DNA from: UKL13-3 sp040387195
Lineage (GTDB): Bacteria > Bacteroidota > Bacteroidia > UKL13-3
Direction of reading: 5' to 3'
Length of the DNA: 64,000 nt
Assembly (NCBI GenBank): GCA_040387195.1
Contig: JAZKEF010000004.1
Location: forward strand, 124,001 to 188,000
The notes beneath the pieces were generated by a model. That model had not been told where the DNA came from. It saw only the letters and a list, made by a program, of their open reading frames with translations, and did not search any database. This document shows, piece by piece, positions 34,871-43,187 of this stretch. The position numbers were made by a program, and so were the translations under genes. How positions within the stretch are numbered: position 1 is the stretch's first letter; each line of letters begins with the position of its first letter.

Positions 34871-35230
34871 CTAGTTTTTATGCTGTCCAAAAGTCAATAA
34901 GTTGTTGTCCGGGTCAAGCAAAGAAAATTCTCTTTGTTGCCAGGGTTTATTTTCCAAATGTCCGTTTGGGTGAATGTCGACTTTATTTTTTAATACTGTT
35001 TGATACAACTCATCTATATTGTCTGTTCGGATGTAGATTTGGCCGTAATTTTCTTTGGGATCAAGTGTTTTAAACTCGAAAAAATGAATTTGCAAATTGT
35101 CCTTCTCTACAATCAAATAGTGATCAAAGTCGTCACTTCCTATGTATTGGAAGCCTAACTTGTCAACGTAATAATTGCGTGTTACTGTCTTGTCACGCAT
35201 TGGCAGTTTTGGAATGATATCGGTAAGCAT
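34871..35230 (-). CDS. VOC-superfamily (glyoxalase/bleomycin-resistance-like) protein
   Basis: A 119-residue single VOC module. Two beta-alpha-beta-beta-beta halves are visible: IPKLPMRDKTVTRNYYVDKL with FDHYLIVEKDNLQIHFFEF, then GQIYIRTDNIDELYQTVLKN with REFSLLDPDNNLLTFGQ. Such proteins bind metals or sequester drugs as dimers; the closest look is bleomycin-resistance-like proteins (the phrase FSLLDPDNNLLTFGQ is typical). The true ligand is unknown. It stands alone in a gene-poor region. Confidence 0.8.
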   Translation of the reverse strand: MLTDIIPKLPMRDKTVTRNYYVDKLGFQYIGSDDFDHYLIVEKDNLQIHFFEFKTLDPKENYGQIYIRTDNIDELYQTVLKNKVDIHPNGHLENKPWQQREFSLLDPDNNLLTFGQHKN

Positions 35231-35569
35231 CGTTTTTATTTTTTTGCAAGATTCAGAATACTTTTCAAAAGATCACTTGATGCTGATCAAAGAGTTCAAA
35301 ATGCGTAAAAATTGGTTCTTTAGTGCCAATTGGTAAATCTGTGAGGGATACAATGCTACAATGAGAAAAAAAGTAAAATCAGTATTGTAAAAAACATGAG
35401 TGTTTCTGTAAAACAGAGGTCTGCTCAATAAACTGAGGCAATTAAGGTTGATTTATCTCGCATTGAAACCGCAAAATGTAAAACCTGAATGTAAAATGTA
35501 AAAGCCTGGGAATTAGGGGGAGGGAGTATTGCATGATCCTGTTGGGAGTGGGTTTCAGTTATTTATACC
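35231..35569. other. Gene-free A/T-rich stretch before the tRNA hairpins
   Basis: No convincing ORF. It contains a run AAAATGTAAAA written twice close together (35469-35505), a wording seen as a dispersed intergenic motif in Bacteroidota. No promoter or terminator is evident in the first 200 bases. Confidence 0.5.
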
Positions 35570-35597
35570 CCGGAGGCTGTGCCTCTCCGGTATTTTT
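35570..35597 (+). terminator. Hairpin with T-run, terminator-like
   Basis: CCGGAG (35570-35575) pairs with CTCCGG (35585-35590), then TATTTTTT. It looks like an intrinsic terminator on the plus strand, but no plus-strand gene precedes it. Confidence 0.5.
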
Positions 35598-35647
35598 TAT
35601 GTCCGGACGTGCTCAAACTTTGGTTTGGACCGTCCGGACATAAAAAA
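35593..35647. repeat. Perfect 17-bp inverted repeat beside tRNA-Ser
   Basis: The left arm TTTTTTATGTCCGGACG (35593-35609) and the right arm CGTCCGGACATAAAAAA (35631-35647) are perfect complements around a 21-base spacer (35610-35630). The arm ends form A/T tracts, so either strand would give a strong hairpin plus T-run. The core TCCGGA is itself palindromic. Confidence 0.75.
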
Positions 35648-35669
35648 TCCCGGTTCTCACGAACCAGGA
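35642..35669 (-). terminator. Terminator of tRNA-Ser
   Basis: On the minus strand, just after the tRNA, TCCTGGTTC and GAACCGGGA pair around GTGA, followed by TTTTTT (35647-35642). It overlaps the right arm of the inverted repeat. Confidence 0.7.
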
Positions 35670-35677
35670 CTCAATAC

Positions 35678-35765
35678 TGGCGGAGAGTGAGGGATTCGAA
35701 CCCCCGGTCCTATGACAGACAACAGTTTTCAAGACTGCCGCAATCGACCACTCTGCCAACTCTCC
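35678..35765 (-). tRNA. tRNA-Ser (anticodon UGA)
   Basis: An 88-base type II tRNA with encoded 3' CCA. The acceptor stem GGAGAGT pairs with ACTCTCC, discriminator G. The anticodon loop CTTGAAA gives UGA, read on UCA and related serine codons. A long variable arm (TTGTCTGTCATAGGACC region) is typical of tRNA-Ser. The T-arm contains GGTTCGAATCC. The whole cloverleaf folds without mismatches that I can see. Confidence 0.95.
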
Positions 35766-35845
35766 GGTGCAAAAGTAAGCGGAGAGATGATTTATACAAA
35801 AAAAATATTAGAAAATTCTTTGCGAAAGCGCTTGTAGCCTGAGAA

Positions 35846-36583
35846 TCAGTTTAAGCGAATTAGCTCACCGGCTTTCTGAGTAAGCTTTTCCTCCATTTTG
35901 ATGGCGCGCGGAATCAGCATATCCTCTTCAATCAGGCTATGTGCCTTTAGGTCACTTTCAAAACTTTTGAGTTCATGCATCAGCACTTTATAGGCCAGGT
36001 GGTCATCCTGGGTTACCTCGTAATTGTGCAGCAACTTGCGGATATTGTGCATATCATCGTCATCATGGTGATGTTTCATGATAAAATCGCCCATCGAAAA
36101 ATCCTTCAACTCCACCCATAACGAATTGTTGAAACTGATGGTAAACCGCTCCAGCTTTTTGATAAAGGTGAACAACACCTCATTTTCATACCGGATGTGC
36201 TGCAAAAAGTCCTGTTTAAAGGTGGCAAAGATCTTATCGAGCAATAACAGCTGTGGATAGCTCTTATGGTGTTGCAAGGCCGTTTGCTGAATATGGTGCT
36301 CAATAACAGGCAACATGCGCTGCGAGTAATGGTGATGGGTATGCTGCAGGTGGTTGCACATTTCTGATGGCGACATACGCTGCAGACGTGCAAAACTATG
36401 ATCATTCTTATCGTTGAGTTGAAGCAGGGCCTCCTTCACATTGTTCATGTTCAGGTTTTTAATGCGGCATACATCTTCCAGCGTTTCTCCAAGGTAATCA
36501 AACGCATCAATTCCGCACCAATGTAATACAGATGCATACGAGTGATTCTCCTCCAATAATTCGTAGATACTTTTATCAATCAT
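35846..36583 (-). CDS. Iron-sulfur cluster repair protein, RIC/ScdA/YtfE family
   Basis: A di-iron protein that repairs Fe-S clusters damaged by nitric oxide or oxidants. The N-terminal domain (about 1-60) is DUF542-like, with VLHWCGIDAFDYLGETLEDV and its conserved Cys. The rest is hemerythrin-like, with His and Glu ligands in CNHLQHTHHHYS, FLQHIRYENEVLF, MKHHHDDDDMH and HSLIEEDMLIPRAI. I start at ATG 36583 (MIDKSIYELLEENHS); an in-frame ATG at 36613 adds a poorly conserved leader. 245 residues, monocistronic. Expression is expected to respond to nitrosative stress, but no regulator site is visible. Confidence 0.88.
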   Translation of the reverse strand: MIDKSIYELLEENHSYASVLHWCGIDAFDYLGETLEDVCRIKNLNMNNVKEALLQLNDKNDHSFARLQRMSPSEMCNHLQHTHHHYSQRMLPVIEHHIQQTALQHHKSYPQLLLLDKIFATFKQDFLQHIRYENEVLFTFIKKLERFTISFNNSLWVELKDFSMGDFIMKHHHDDDDMHNIRKLLHNYEVTQDDHLAYKVLMHELKSFESDLKAHSLIEEDMLIPRAIKMEEKLTQKAGELIRLN

Positions 36584-36930
36584 AAAAAAACAAATGTATG
36601 GAGTTGGTACCATTTCTAAAACACAAATTTATGTGACTTTTATGTGGTTATACTGTTGGCTTTTATTGTCGTGCGGGAGGTCCATGGTCCGTAGTCGGTG
36701 GTTCATTGTGTCGTGTAAAAATCGGAATAGTCGACAACACCATTAACATCCCCAACGCATATAGCCAACAGCTAATCGTATCCCCGTGACAACACGCTGC
36801 GCCACCGTTGCGCCCGCTGCGGTTTAACAGGATATCCATTTGAATCTCAACAGTCACCATCCATAATATTCGCCAACAGCTAAAGGCCGAGAGCCAAAAG
36901 CAAAACGTACATTTCTAAAATTAGTATGAA
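36584..36930. other. Gene-free interval with dispersed-repeat relics
   Basis: 347 bases without a credible gene. It holds AGCCAACAGCTAATCG (36773-36788) and CGCCAACAGCTAAAGG (36871-36886), both of the AGCCAATAGC family, and a GTCCATGGTCCGTAGTCGG stretch (36680-36698) of the GACTATGGAC family. A possible -7 for trpS (TACATTTC, 36908-36915) lies at the end. Confidence 0.55.
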
Positions 36931-37956
36931 ATGAGTAACATTGCCGTTGATATGGCGAAAGAAATTGTTGTAAGCGGAATCCGCCCTACGGGCAAGTTAC
37001 ACCTGGGAAATTACATGGGTGCAGTGAAGAATTTTGTAAAAATGCAGCATGAGTTTCAATGCTATTTTTTCATTGCTGATTACCATTCCTTAACCACACA
37101 TCCCAATCCGGCAGACCTGCACTTGAATGTGCGTACAGTGCTGGCCGAATACCTTGCCTGTGGCATTGATCCGGATGCTTGCACCATTTATATGCAAAGT
37201 GATATACCGCAAATTCCTGAGTTGTACATGTTGCTGAATATGCATGCCTACAAAGGAGAACTCGAACGTGTTGCATCTTTCAAAGAAAAAGCAAAATCTC
37301 AACCAGATAATTTGAATGCCGGATTATTAACATACCCGGTACTGATGACTGCTGATATCATTATGCATAAAGCGGTGAAAGTGCCTGTGGGTAAAGACCA
37401 GGAACAACACCTGGAAATGGCACGTACGTTCGGAAACCGTTTCAACCGTATCTACCAAACAGCAATTTTTCCTGAACCATATGCATTCAATTATGGTACC
37501 GAGCTGGTAAAAGTTCCGGGGTTGCAGGGTGGTGGCAAGATGAGCAAGAGTGATGGAGATAACAATGTCATTTGTTTATCGGATTCACCTGAAGTTATCC
37601 GCAAAAAAATGAGCAAAGCAGTTACCGATACCGGACCAACTGAACCCAATACGACTCCCACTGCTGCAGTGCAAAATCTATTTGATTTGATGGCGATGGT
37701 ATCAGGCCCTGACACCTTAGCACATTTCACCGACTCTTATGCAAATTGCAGCATCCGTTATGGTGATCTGAAAAAACAATTGGCCGAAGATATGATCGAA
37801 TTCCTCACGCCCATCCGTACCAAAATAGCAGACATTTACAACGATACTTCATACCTGGGAAAAGTAGCCAAACTGGGAGCCGAAAAAGCAGGAGACAGTG
37901 CCGATAAAACAATGGCAGAGGTAAGGGCAGCGATCGGATTTCAAAAGTTCTATTAA
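36931..37956 (+). CDS. trpS: Tryptophanyl-tRNA synthetase
   Basis: Charges tRNA-Trp. A class Ic synthetase with the HIGH-type motif in RPTGKLHLGNYMGA and the KMSKS loop in GGKMSKSDGDN. GKDQEQHLEMARTFGNRFN, with its conserved dimer/Trp-site residues, is typical. 341 residues, normal. Two ATG starts fit: 36931 and 36952 (MAKEIVVSG); the second is closer to the family consensus, the first is kept because it is the first ATG. Single gene. Confidence 0.95.
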   Translation: MSNIAVDMAKEIVVSGIRPTGKLHLGNYMGAVKNFVKMQHEFQCYFFIADYHSLTTHPNPADLHLNVRTVLAEYLACGIDPDACTIYMQSDIPQIPELYMLLNMHAYKGELERVASFKEKAKSQPDNLNAGLLTYPVLMTADIIMHKAVKVPVGKDQEQHLEMARTFGNRFNRIYQTAIFPEPYAFNYGTELVKVPGLQGGGKMSKSDGDNNVICLSDSPEVIRKKMSKAVTDTGPTEPNTTPTAAVQNLFDLMAMVSGPDTLAHFTDSYANCSIRYGDLKKQLAEDMIEFLTPIRTKIADIYNDTSYLGKVAKLGAEKAGDSADKTMAEVRAAIGFQKFY

Positions 37957-37997
37957 GCAACTGCGAAGAGGATACTTGATACTATTGGAGAGCCGCG

Positions 37998-38021
37998 TTG
38001 CCTGAGCGGAGCCGAAGGCAA
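37998..38021. repeat. Hairpin of the CTTCG...CTCAG dispersed family
   Basis: TTGCCT (37998-38003) and AGGCAA (38016-38021) enclose GAGCGGAGCCGA. Read on the other strand this is the wording CTTCGGCTCCGCTCAGG. GGAGAG and CTCTCC flank it outside. It lies between trpS and the PhoH gene. Confidence 0.55.
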
Positions 38022-38169
38022 CATCTCCCCTCTCCATCACACACTTATGTTTTTGCCAAGGTCTACTCCTGCGCTTCTCCACAGGTGTTCACAACTTTTC
38101 AGGTTTAATTCATAGCGTATTCATAAAATTTGATATTCATAGAATATATCACCGTTTACACCACGTATT

Positions 38170-39546
38170 ATGGCCAAAAAAATTGCAACCAAAACCTCTG
38201 CTACAAAAACGACTTCCGTAAAAGCGGCCGACAAAAAAATCTTCGTTCTGGATACCTCCGTTATTTTATATGACCACCAGGCTGTGAAAAACTTTCAGGA
38301 GCACGATGTGGCCATTCCGATAACCGTATTGGAAGAACTCGACAATTTTAAAAAGGGAAACGATACCATCAATTTTGAAGCACGTGAGTTCATTCGTTTT
38401 CTCGACAAACTTTCGGGTGAGTATACCTTAAGCGACTGGATTCCGATCAACGGACGTGGTCGCGGAAAGTTTAAAGTAATTATGCATGAGCGTGGCAGTG
38501 TAGATGCCGAGCGTGTATTTGGTGAACGCAAAGCAGATCACCGCATCCTCAATGGGGCTATTGCCATGCGCGATGAAAATCCTGACCGGAAAGTAATTAT
38601 GGTAACCAAGGATGTGAACCTGCGCTTAAAGGCGAAGTCTCTTGATTTGCTTGCCGAAGATTACGAAACAGGAAAGATCAAAAATGTAAACGACCTGCAC
38701 ACCGGAAATACGGTTATTGAAAATGTGAAACAAAGTGTCATCGACCGCATTTATGCAGAAGGTTTTGTTTCGTATGAAATGTTATTTGATGAAAAACCAC
38801 CTGCCAACAATTATTACATATTAAAAAACAACAAAGCTGCGGTGTTGTGTTATTTCAATCCTGAAAATGAAAGTCTGGAGCGGATTGATAAACGGAATGC
38901 ATACGGTATCAAACCACGCAATGCCGAACAAACATTTGCGATGCATGCGGTGCTCAACAAAAACATTTCGCTAGTTTCCATTCAGGGTGTTGCCGGAACC
39001 GGAAAAACCTTGCTAGCCTTAGCGGCAGCTATGGAACAAAAACAGGATTACCGCCAAATCTATTTGGCTCGTCCGATAATTCCATTGAGCAATAAAGACA
39101 TTGGTTTTTTGCCGGGTGATATCAAATCAAAAGTGAACCCTTACATGGAACCGTTGTGGGATAATTTAAAACTCATTCAAAACCAATGGAAAGAAACCGA
39201 TAAGGAGTATCAGAAAATTACAGACATGGTGAACCAGGAGAAGCTGGTTGTATCTCCACTGGCGTATATCCGGGGACGCAGTTTATCCAATATCATTTTT
39301 ATCATTGATGAAGCACAAAACCTGACTCCACTCGAAGTTAAAACCATCATTACCCGTGCTGGCGAAGGTACCAAAGTGGTCTTTACAGGAGATATTTTCC
39401 AGATTGATACCCCTTACCTCGACTCTCAATCCAATGGTTTATCCTACCTGATTGACCGTGTGAAAGACAACCCGATGTATGCGCATATTACCCTCGAAAA
39501 GGGCGAGCGCAGTGAGCTGGCCAATCTTGCCAATACATTATTGTAA
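38170..39546 (+). CDS. PhoH-family ATPase with N-terminal PIN domain
   Basis: Residues about 20-165 form a PIN nuclease domain: KIFVLDTSVILYDHQAVKNF opens with the conserved Asp, VLEELDNFKKG and MVTKDVNLRLKAKS supply the other acidic sites. The C-terminal half is a PhoH ATPase with Walker A GVAGTGKTLLALA, LARPIIPLSNKDIGFLPGD and Walker B IIFIIDEAQNLTP. The combination is the PhoH2 toxin-like ribonuclease/helicase arrangement. 458 residues. It is monocistronic and ends at a terminator. An RNA helicase-nuclease role is inferred from family studies; no antitoxin gene is adjacent. Confidence 0.9.
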   Translation: MAKKIATKTSATKTTSVKAADKKIFVLDTSVILYDHQAVKNFQEHDVAIPITVLEELDNFKKGNDTINFEAREFIRFLDKLSGEYTLSDWIPINGRGRGKFKVIMHERGSVDAERVFGERKADHRILNGAIAMRDENPDRKVIMVTKDVNLRLKAKSLDLLAEDYETGKIKNVNDLHTGNTVIENVKQSVIDRIYAEGFVSYEMLFDEKPPANNYYILKNNKAAVLCYFNPENESLERIDKRNAYGIKPRNAEQTFAMHAVLNKNISLVSIQGVAGTGKTLLALAAAMEQKQDYRQIYLARPIIPLSNKDIGFLPGDIKSKVNPYMEPLWDNLKLIQNQWKETDKEYQKITDMVNQEKLVVSPLAYIRGRSLSNIIFIIDEAQNLTPLEVKTIITRAGEGTKVVFTGDIFQIDTPYLDSQSNGLSYLIDRVKDNPMYAHITLEKGERSELANLANTLL

Positions 39547-39564
39547 CACTTTTTTTAACATATA

Positions 39565-39593
39565 AAAAAACACCTCCATGCGGGGTGTTTTTT
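39565..39593 (+). terminator. Terminator of the PhoH gene
   Basis: AAAAAACACC (39565-39574) pairs with GGTGTTTTTT (39584-39593) around a nine-base loop. It lies 19 bases after the stop codon. Confidence 0.8.
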
Positions 39594-39742
39594 ATTTCCG
39601 GTAAACAGAACGTGATTTATTTCAATCAATAAAGTATAAGATTGAACTACTCGCACTGAAAACGTGATGTCCGTCAAGTTTTTGAACATGCAATGTTGCT
39701 TCCTTTGCAACCGATATTCTTATACATGATCAATTACCGCAA

Positions 39743-41533
39743 ATGACTTCACAACACACTTTTCACATACCAGTACTTGGACTGGCTTATTCGATTGACA
39801 CACCGGTTAAAGTAGCTCGTTTTGGTATTTCTTCCGTAATATCGGTTGTACAGGATGAACTGGTGGAACAAATGCGGCACTTTCATGCCGTTAAAAATAA
39901 TATAGCCTTTCATCCTGTTTTTAAAACAACCTTTGATTACAGGGCCAAACGGATCACTGAATATTTGAACCTTATTAAAGAACTGGTTCATAAACAAATC
40001 GACATACTCAAGCAGGAATCATATACTGCCGGAACAGAAATCACTAAATATTTCACACTGTTACCGGACGAGAGTGTGGTAAAAAAGCTCTATTTCAGAA
40101 TGCTTCAGGCAAGTGGTGCAGCGCAGGTAAATCTTCAGAATCAATTGAGGGAACATATTCTTCCTGGGAGTATCGATGTAAATATAATGACCAAAATTGA
40201 TGGTCACAATTACCATTCAGACATGAAGAACATGGATCCTGAGTTGTTCTCAGAAGCTTTGGCAGCGTTGCGTGGCTATGCAAACAGTACATTAGAATCG
40301 TCAGTTATTTTTTCGGCCGGTTTAAACCCCCGTTTGTATTCTTACCTCGAAACCTTCCCCGACTTTTTCCCTGACGATGAGCAGCGCATCCGCAAACGTG
40401 TGATTATTAAAGTAAGTGATTTTCGGTCAGCCTCCATTCAGGGAAAATTTCTGGCTAAAAAAGGTGTTTGGGTATCTGAGTTCCGAATTGAATCGGGACT
40501 AAATTGCGGAGGTCATGCCTTTGCTACCGATGGTTATTTGATGGGACCTGTGCTAGAAGAATTTAAAGAGAAACAGAACGAACTGACACGTGAATTGAGA
40601 GTGTTGGTTAATGTAGCCCTAATTGGCAAAAAACAACCGATACTAGCCGAAAATGAGAATATTCGTTTCACAGTTCAGGGGGGCATCGGTACGGCATCCG
40701 AAGATCATTTTTTACGCACACACTATTGCATGGATGCAACGGGTTGGGGCAGTCCATTCTTATTGGTTCCTGAAGCTACCAACGTAGATGAAGAAACATT
40801 AAAAGATTTAGCCTGTGCCACACCGGATGACTACTACTTAAGCGGAGCATCACCATTGGGAGTGCCCTTTAATAATTTCCGGAAAAGTTCGGCCGAAAAA
40901 CAACGCATGAAGCGCATTGAAAGTGGGAAACCGGGAAGTCCATGTATGCGCAAACACTTAAGTTTTAATACCGAGTTTACGCCAAAAACATTATGCACGG
41001 CATCACGCAAATATCAGCACCTTAAAATCCGGGAATTAAATACATTGGCGTTAACGCCTCCTGTATACAAGCAAAAACTGGCCGACATAACAGAAAAAGA
41101 TTGTCTGTGCGAAGGCCTTTCGGCTGTGGGTTACCAATTGAATGACCCGACTCAAAAACTTAATATGAATGCCGTCACAATTTGCCCCGGACCAAACTTA
41201 GTATACTTCTCAGGAATCTTTAAGCTAAACCAAATGGTTGATCATATTTATGGAAGAGCCAGTTTATTAAACAGTATAGAGCGACCTCATATGTTTGTAA
41301 ACGAGCTGAAAATGTATATTGATTACCTGAAGAAAGATCTCCTGAAACTAACTGCCCCCCTCACTTCCAAACAAGTAAAATATTATACTTCTTTCAGGCA
41401 AAACCTATTGAGTGGGATTCAATACTATAAAAAACTGGATCCGCTTAAACCATGGTTGAGCCTTTTGGAACATTACGAACTCAAACTGAATAAGATTTCT
41501 CTTGAAAATCCAGTATTGGCATATGAGAACTAA
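39743..41533 (+). CDS. Uncharacterised 596-residue protein, possible FMN/TIM-barrel enzyme
   Basis: I do not recognise a named family. The pattern recalls nitronate monooxygenase or glutamate-synthase-type FMN barrels: an N-terminal PVLGLAYSIDTPVKVARFGI, a RVIIKVSD strand, then IESGLNCGGHAF where nitronate monooxygenases have an AGGH motif. It continues with VQGGIGTASEDHFLR, like an FMN phosphate loop, and GWGSPFLLVPEATNVDEETL. The C-terminal third has seven or more Cys, including a CLC pair in EKDCLCEGL and LCTASRK, and could hold a metal. No signal peptide or membrane helix, so cytosolic. It stands alone between the PhoH gene and a convergent exported-protein gene, whose stop overlaps by four bases. 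Confidence 0.6.
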   Translation: MTSQHTFHIPVLGLAYSIDTPVKVARFGISSVISVVQDELVEQMRHFHAVKNNIAFHPVFKTTFDYRAKRITEYLNLIKELVHKQIDILKQESYTAGTEITKYFTLLPDESVVKKLYFRMLQASGAAQVNLQNQLREHILPGSIDVNIMTKIDGHNYHSDMKNMDPELFSEALAALRGYANSTLESSVIFSAGLNPRLYSYLETFPDFFPDDEQRIRKRVIIKVSDFRSASIQGKFLAKKGVWVSEFRIESGLNCGGHAFATDGYLMGPVLEEFKEKQNELTRELRVLVNVALIGKKQPILAENENIRFTVQGGIGTASEDHFLRTHYCMDATGWGSPFLLVPEATNVDEETLKDLACATPDDYYLSGASPLGVPFNNFRKSSAEKQRMKRIESGKPGSPCMRKHLSFNTEFTPKTLCTASRKYQHLKIRELNTLALTPPVYKQKLADITEKDCLCEGLSAVGYQLNDPTQKLNMNAVTICPGPNLVYFSGIFKLNQMVDHIYGRASLLNSIERPHMFVNELKMYIDYLKKDLLKLTAPLTSKQVKYYTSFRQNLLSGIQYYKKLDPLKPWLSLLEHYELKLNKISLENPVLAYEN

Positions 41534-42033
41534 AACTTCGGCTTCTTCACCTTAAGTTTTTCCTGTTCCGTGTTGATGGTTTTCATCACACCCATGTCTT
41601 CATAGCGGATATACATTTTATAGGCCAATGTATGTCCTTTGTTCAATTGCGTTAAAACTGTTTCACTCAAGCAGCGCGTTTGAAATAACAATGTATGGCG
41701 CTGCCCCTGCATGATACGGATCGTTTCCCTCTGTGGCTGTTGATTATCACAAATGTTGGGGGCTTCATTTATGAATTTATCCTTGTGATAAAACAAAATA
41801 AAGCTGAGTGGTATGGAGGATAAAAGTTCTGCTGCCGTGTGTGACATGTTAAGTTGCCTTAACGACCTCCGGTTGTCAATAGATATTGAAATGGTATGGT
41901 CAGTTGTATTTACCAGTTTAAAGCGTAACATCAATGCGCCATCACTTACATAAGAACTGTCGGCAATCAATTGAACCTGCGCTGTGGCTGACACTCCTAG
42001 CAATACCAAAAATACAACAACATGCATTCTCAT
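41530..42033 (-). CDS. Exported protein of unknown function, 167 residues
   Basis: The signal peptide MRMHVVVFLVLLGVSATAQ precedes a beta-rich domain. VQLIADSSYVSDGALMLRFK and FKLVNTTDHTISISIDNR look like an immunoglobulin-type fold, similar in feel to proteins that read LxNxT....I..DN. Two Cys (NICDN, TRCLSE) may form a disulfide. No catalytic motif. The ATG overlaps the preceding aminotransferase stop by four bases (ATGA), so they are translationally coupled although their functions look unrelated. Confidence 0.65.
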   Translation of the reverse strand: MRMHVVVFLVLLGVSATAQVQLIADSSYVSDGALMLRFKLVNTTDHTISISIDNRRSLRQLNMSHTAAELLSSIPLSFILFYHKDKFINEAPNICDNQQPQRETIRIMQGQRHTLLFQTRCLSETVLTQLNKGHTLAYKMYIRYEDMGVMKTINTEQEKLKVKKPKF

Positions 42034-42764
42034 ATTGAGGATTTTAAAGTAAAGGATTGAAACGATTTTCCTTCAATAGCAGATACGTGTATCACCCCTC
42101 GGATTGCATTGGTTAAAAACACAGCATCAGCATCCATCAATTGTTCCATAGTGATTACCGTTTCATGGACTTCATAATCGGCATGGCGCAGCTTTTCGAG
42201 TGTATGCGCACGCATTACTCCTGCTACACAACCCTCGGTTAAGGCAGGAGTAAATACCCTTTCCTGTTTCACCATAAAAATATTGGAGCTGGTTGCTTCA
42301 CATAAACAACCGTGTTCATTTAGCAGAATGGCATCGTCCCATCCTCGCTCCTTAGCGAAAATACCGGCCATAACATACAGCAGTGCATTGCCGCTTTTGA
42401 TGGATGAAAGTTCATTGCAGGATTTATAGTTATCCGTGTATATCCCCATATTTAAAGACACTACAGGAGTCGTATCCAACTTAAATGTTTCTACAAAATA
42501 GTGTGTCTTATGATGCTGCGGGGTATAAAAACCATCCGCATCCCGATGCAATACGAACCTTACGCGGGCATCTTGCAGCTTACTTTCAGCTACACTTTGC
42601 TGTAAGGCTTGCACAAAAACCTCCATTGTCAAATCCGTTTCAAACTTCAACAGTTTTGCACTTTGGAGCAAGCGGTTAAAATGCAGATTCATCAGCTGCG
42701 GAATTCCATCCGTAACCCGTATCGTTTCAAACAATAAATCTCCGTATATAAAAGCTCTGTTCAT
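42030..42764 (-). CDS. Class IV aminotransferase (PabC-like aminodeoxychorismate lyase)
   Basis: A PLP-dependent fold IV enzyme. The PLP lysine is in SSIKSGNALLYV, the phosphate-binding strand in CLCEATSSNIFMVK, and the opening is MNRAFIYGDLLFETIRV. GRP-like LTEGCVAGVMRAHTLE closes the site. Size (244 residues) and the N-terminal GDLLFETIR favour 4-amino-4-deoxychorismate lyase in folate synthesis; a branched-chain or D-amino-acid aminotransferase is the alternative. The start is ATG 42764; a longer frame from 42809 enters the repeat region. It is coupled to the downstream exported-protein gene. Confidence 0.82.
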   Translation of the reverse strand: MNRAFIYGDLLFETIRVTDGIPQLMNLHFNRLLQSAKLLKFETDLTMEVFVQALQQSVAESKLQDARVRFVLHRDADGFYTPQHHKTHYFVETFKLDTTPVVSLNMGIYTDNYKSCNELSSIKSGNALLYVMAGIFAKERGWDDAILLNEHGCLCEATSSNIFMVKQERVFTPALTEGCVAGVMRAHTLEKLRHADYEVHETVITMEQLMDADAVFLTNAIRGVIHVSAIEGKSFQSFTLKSSI

Positions 42765-42987
42765 TTTTCTACTATCCTCGTTGTTGGCTGTTTCGATACA
42801 AATATGCAATTTGCTATCGGCTTTTTGCTATTAGCTGTTGGCTATTTACGTTGAGGATGTTAATTGTGTTGATGTGTTGAGTGTGTTAATTATTCCAACT
42901 CCCGCAAGGTTCAGCAGACCATCGACTATGGACTACAGACAAATCCTGCACGATACAGCGGACTACTATCGCTTACGTAAGACAATA

Positions 42988-43020
42988 AAGCCAATGGCTA
43001 AAAGCCAATAGCTAACGGCT
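42988..43020. repeat. AGCCAATAGC-family copy, clearest in the window
   Basis: It reads AAGCCAATGGCTAAAAGCCA then ATAGCTAACGGC, with two AGCCAAT-type units in tandem. The reverse complement recurs 140 bases upstream (42812-42846, GCTATCGGCTTTTTGCTATT then AGCTGTTGGC). Confidence 0.6.
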
Positions 43021-43138
43021 CTCCCTCGTGCACAACTTTTACACTCAATTTAAAACCCTTTCAAAACCAACTCATTACATTGGTTGTTATAGCCTGTGAA
43101 CAGTGTAGAGAAAAGCACAAATTATTGCCAATTTCTGC

Positions 43139-43146
43139 TACATTTG
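43139..43146 (+). promoter_or_regulatory. Probable -7 element of the thiolase gene
   Basis: TACATTTG is an exact TAnnTTTG match, 41 bases before the ATG. The -33 position has no TTTG, only an A/T-rich ATTATTG. Confidence 0.45.
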
Positions 43147-43187
43147 CCCGACTAAATTTACTATCAATTAATTGTAATTATATCAAG

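Larger units (their letters stand above)
42765..43187. other. Gene-free interval with repeat relics and the thiolase promoter
   Basis: 423 bases without a gene. It holds inverted copies of the AGCCAATAGC family at 42812-42846 and 42988-43020 and a GACTATGGAC-family stretch at 42916-42941. A -7 element for the thiolase gene lies at 43139-43146. The remainder shows nothing I can name. Confidence 0.55.

Noticed and set aside
35579..35842. Plus-strand frame of 87 residues crossing the hairpins and tRNA-Ser
   Set aside because: Its middle reads RVRDSNPRSYDRQQFS, the familiar spurious translation of the antisense strand of a tRNA-Ser gene; it also spans the inverted repeat.
39565..39742. Possible small RNA or toxin-antitoxin gene between the PhoH gene and the 596-residue gene
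   Set aside because: Apart from the terminator there is no conserved structure or convincing short ORF.
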